Position numbers and translations under genes: made by a program
DNA from: Solobacterium sp.
Lineage (GTDB): Bacteria; Bacillota_I; Bacilli_A; Erysipelotrichales; Erysipelotrichaceae
DNA length: 7,277 bases
Reading direction: 5' to 3'
Assembly: GCA_016280695.1 (NCBI GenBank)
Contig: JAEEHG010000265.1
Coordinates: 1-7,277 of the forward strand
Notes under the pieces: model-generated
What the model was told of the DNA's origin: nothing
Databases searched by the model: none
The model's input: only the letters and a program-made list of their open reading frames with translations
In this document: positions 6,907-7,277 of the stretch, in pieces
Layout of the letters: the number at the start of each line of letters is the position of its first letter
Numbering within the stretch: position 1 is the first letter of the stretch

Positions 6907-6915
6907 AATATGATC

Positions 6916-6921
6916 ATTATA
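6916..6921 (-). promoter_or_regulatory. Perfect -10 box just before mnmA
   Basis: TATAAT on the minus strand ends nine bases before ATG 6906. If used, the transcript would begin about at the ATG, giving a leaderless or nearly leaderless mnmA mRNA. No good -35 hexamer is found 16-18 bases upstream, where the spx-end hairpin lies, and the extended TGn element is also absent. It may be a chance match in an AT-rich spacer. Confidence 0.3.
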
Positions 6922-6926
6922 CAGAA

Positions 6927-6948
6927 AATAAGGCATTTCTGCCTTATT
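6927..6948 (-). terminator. Hairpin overlapping the spx stop codon, weak terminator or coupling element
   Basis: AATAAGGCA (minus strand, 6948-6940) pairs perfectly over nine bases with TGCCTTATT (6935-6927) around a GAAA tetraloop, followed by TTC. The 5' arm contains the spx TAA stop (6946-6944) and an AAGG that could serve as a ribosome binding site. The loop and 3' arm contain ATG 6936. As a terminator it is weak, with few T residues after the stem. It could instead control translation from ATG 6936, being melted by ribosomes finishing spx. Confidence 0.5.
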
Positions 6949-7277
6949 CCTTTGTGATTTCCTCAGTTGCTCTGACCAGGCCGCACCCGTCCCAGCCCGG
7001 GCAGCCGCCGTCACAGCAGTCACTGACCCCGCGCAGGGCTTCCGGCACGAACATGGATACTTCCTCTGAATCGTAGCCGACCTGGAAACTCTTTTCATCC
7101 AAGATAATCGGACGCTTCAGGACACTCGGATTCGCTTTGATGAAGCCGATCAGTTCATCCGTTGACATCTCATCAATATCGATTTTGTTTTCCTGGATGA
7201 TCTTAGACCGTTTCGATACGATATCATCCGTACCGTTTTCACTGCGCATGAGCAGATGCTTGATTTCCGTATCATTC
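6944..7277 (-). CDS. spx: Spx/ArsC-family transcriptional regulator, partial (N-terminus outside window)
   Basis: The frame enters from the right edge with NDTEIKHLL and gives 110 residues before TAA 6946-6944. It aligns with Spx from about residue 38: ENGTDDIVSKRSK matches the Spx 'EDGTDEIISTRSK', and LKRPIILDEKSFQVGYDSEE matches 'LRRPIIIDEKRLQVGYNEDE', followed by FVP. Spx binds the RNA polymerase alpha C-terminal domain and redirects transcription during thiol stress; the N-terminal redox CXXC of the family would lie beyond the window. ArsC reductases share the fold, but the GTDDIVSKRSK and QVGY segments favour Spx. Unusually, the C-terminus runs about 16 residues past B. subtilis Spx and contains four cysteines (CC, C, C) within 12 residues. 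The internal ATG at 7249 is not the start, since homology continues through it. Confidence 0.9.
   Translation of the reverse strand, partial: NDTEIKHLLMRSENGTDDIVSKRSKIIQENKIDIDEMSTDELIGFIKANPSVLKRPIILDEKSFQVGYDSEEVSMFVPEALRGVSDCCDGGCPGWDGCGLVRATEEITKE

Noticed and set aside
6907..7098. Long N-terminal extension of mnmA starting at 7098
   Set aside because: The added 64 residues overlap the spx coding frame, look unlike MnmA and have no supporting start; only the last ten (from ATG 6936) remain possible.
6944..7249. A complete small gene starting at ATG 7249
   Set aside because: Spx homology continues upstream of that ATG to the window edge (NDTEIKHLL), so it is an internal methionine of a truncated gene.

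Overview
This window carries a block of conserved housekeeping genes, all on the minus strand, so transcription runs from the right end to the left. In that order they are: the C-terminal part of an Spx-type regulator, mnmA (tRNA 2-thiouridylase), recD2 (SF1B helicase), an alanine T-box leader, alaS (alanyl-tRNA synthetase), ireB (DUF965 phosphoprotein) and the start of a DUF1292 gene. Both end genes are cut by the window edges. I see no mobile element, CRISPR array, rRNA or tRNA. Long plus-strand open frames opposite alaS and recD2 are antisense shadows.

The organism is a member of the Bacillota (Firmicutes). Support comes from Spx, IreB, DUF1292, a T-box in front of a synthetase gene, AGGAGG-type ribosome binding sites, and an mnmA-recD2-alaS-ireB-DUF1292 order like that around Bacillus subtilis trmU-yrrC-alaS-yrzL-yrzB. 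MnmA has the N-terminal insert with 'MRNWDS..NDDILGNP' that I associate with Mollicutes and Erysipelotrichia. Together with a base composition near half G+C, this suggests a moderately high-GC Erysipelotrichia-like gut bacterium. That placement is an inference.

Layout. At 6944-7277 is the end of spx, followed by a hairpin that overlaps its stop codon. From 6906 (or 6936) to 3559 mnmA and recD2 abut with no spacer (TGA directly followed by ATG). From about 3517 to 3300 lies a well-formed T-box leader with an alanine specifier, T-box sequence and intrinsic terminator, controlling alaS (3279-640). A strong symmetric terminator at 608-630 closes alaS. ireB (547-284) has its own possible promoter. 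A 124-base gap with three hairpins separates ireB from the DUF1292 gene (159-1). In many Bacillota ruvX sits in this gap; here it is absent.

Functionally the block joins translation fidelity (tRNA thiolation, alanine charging with editing, tRNA-sensing control of alaS), DNA maintenance (RecD2) and stress or envelope signalling (Spx, IreB). I do not see a new multi-gene system. The points most worth checking are the cysteine-rich tail on Spx, the missing ruvX with its hairpin-filled gap, and the spx/mnmA junction, where a stop codon, a possible ribosome binding site, an alternative start and a hairpin overlap.
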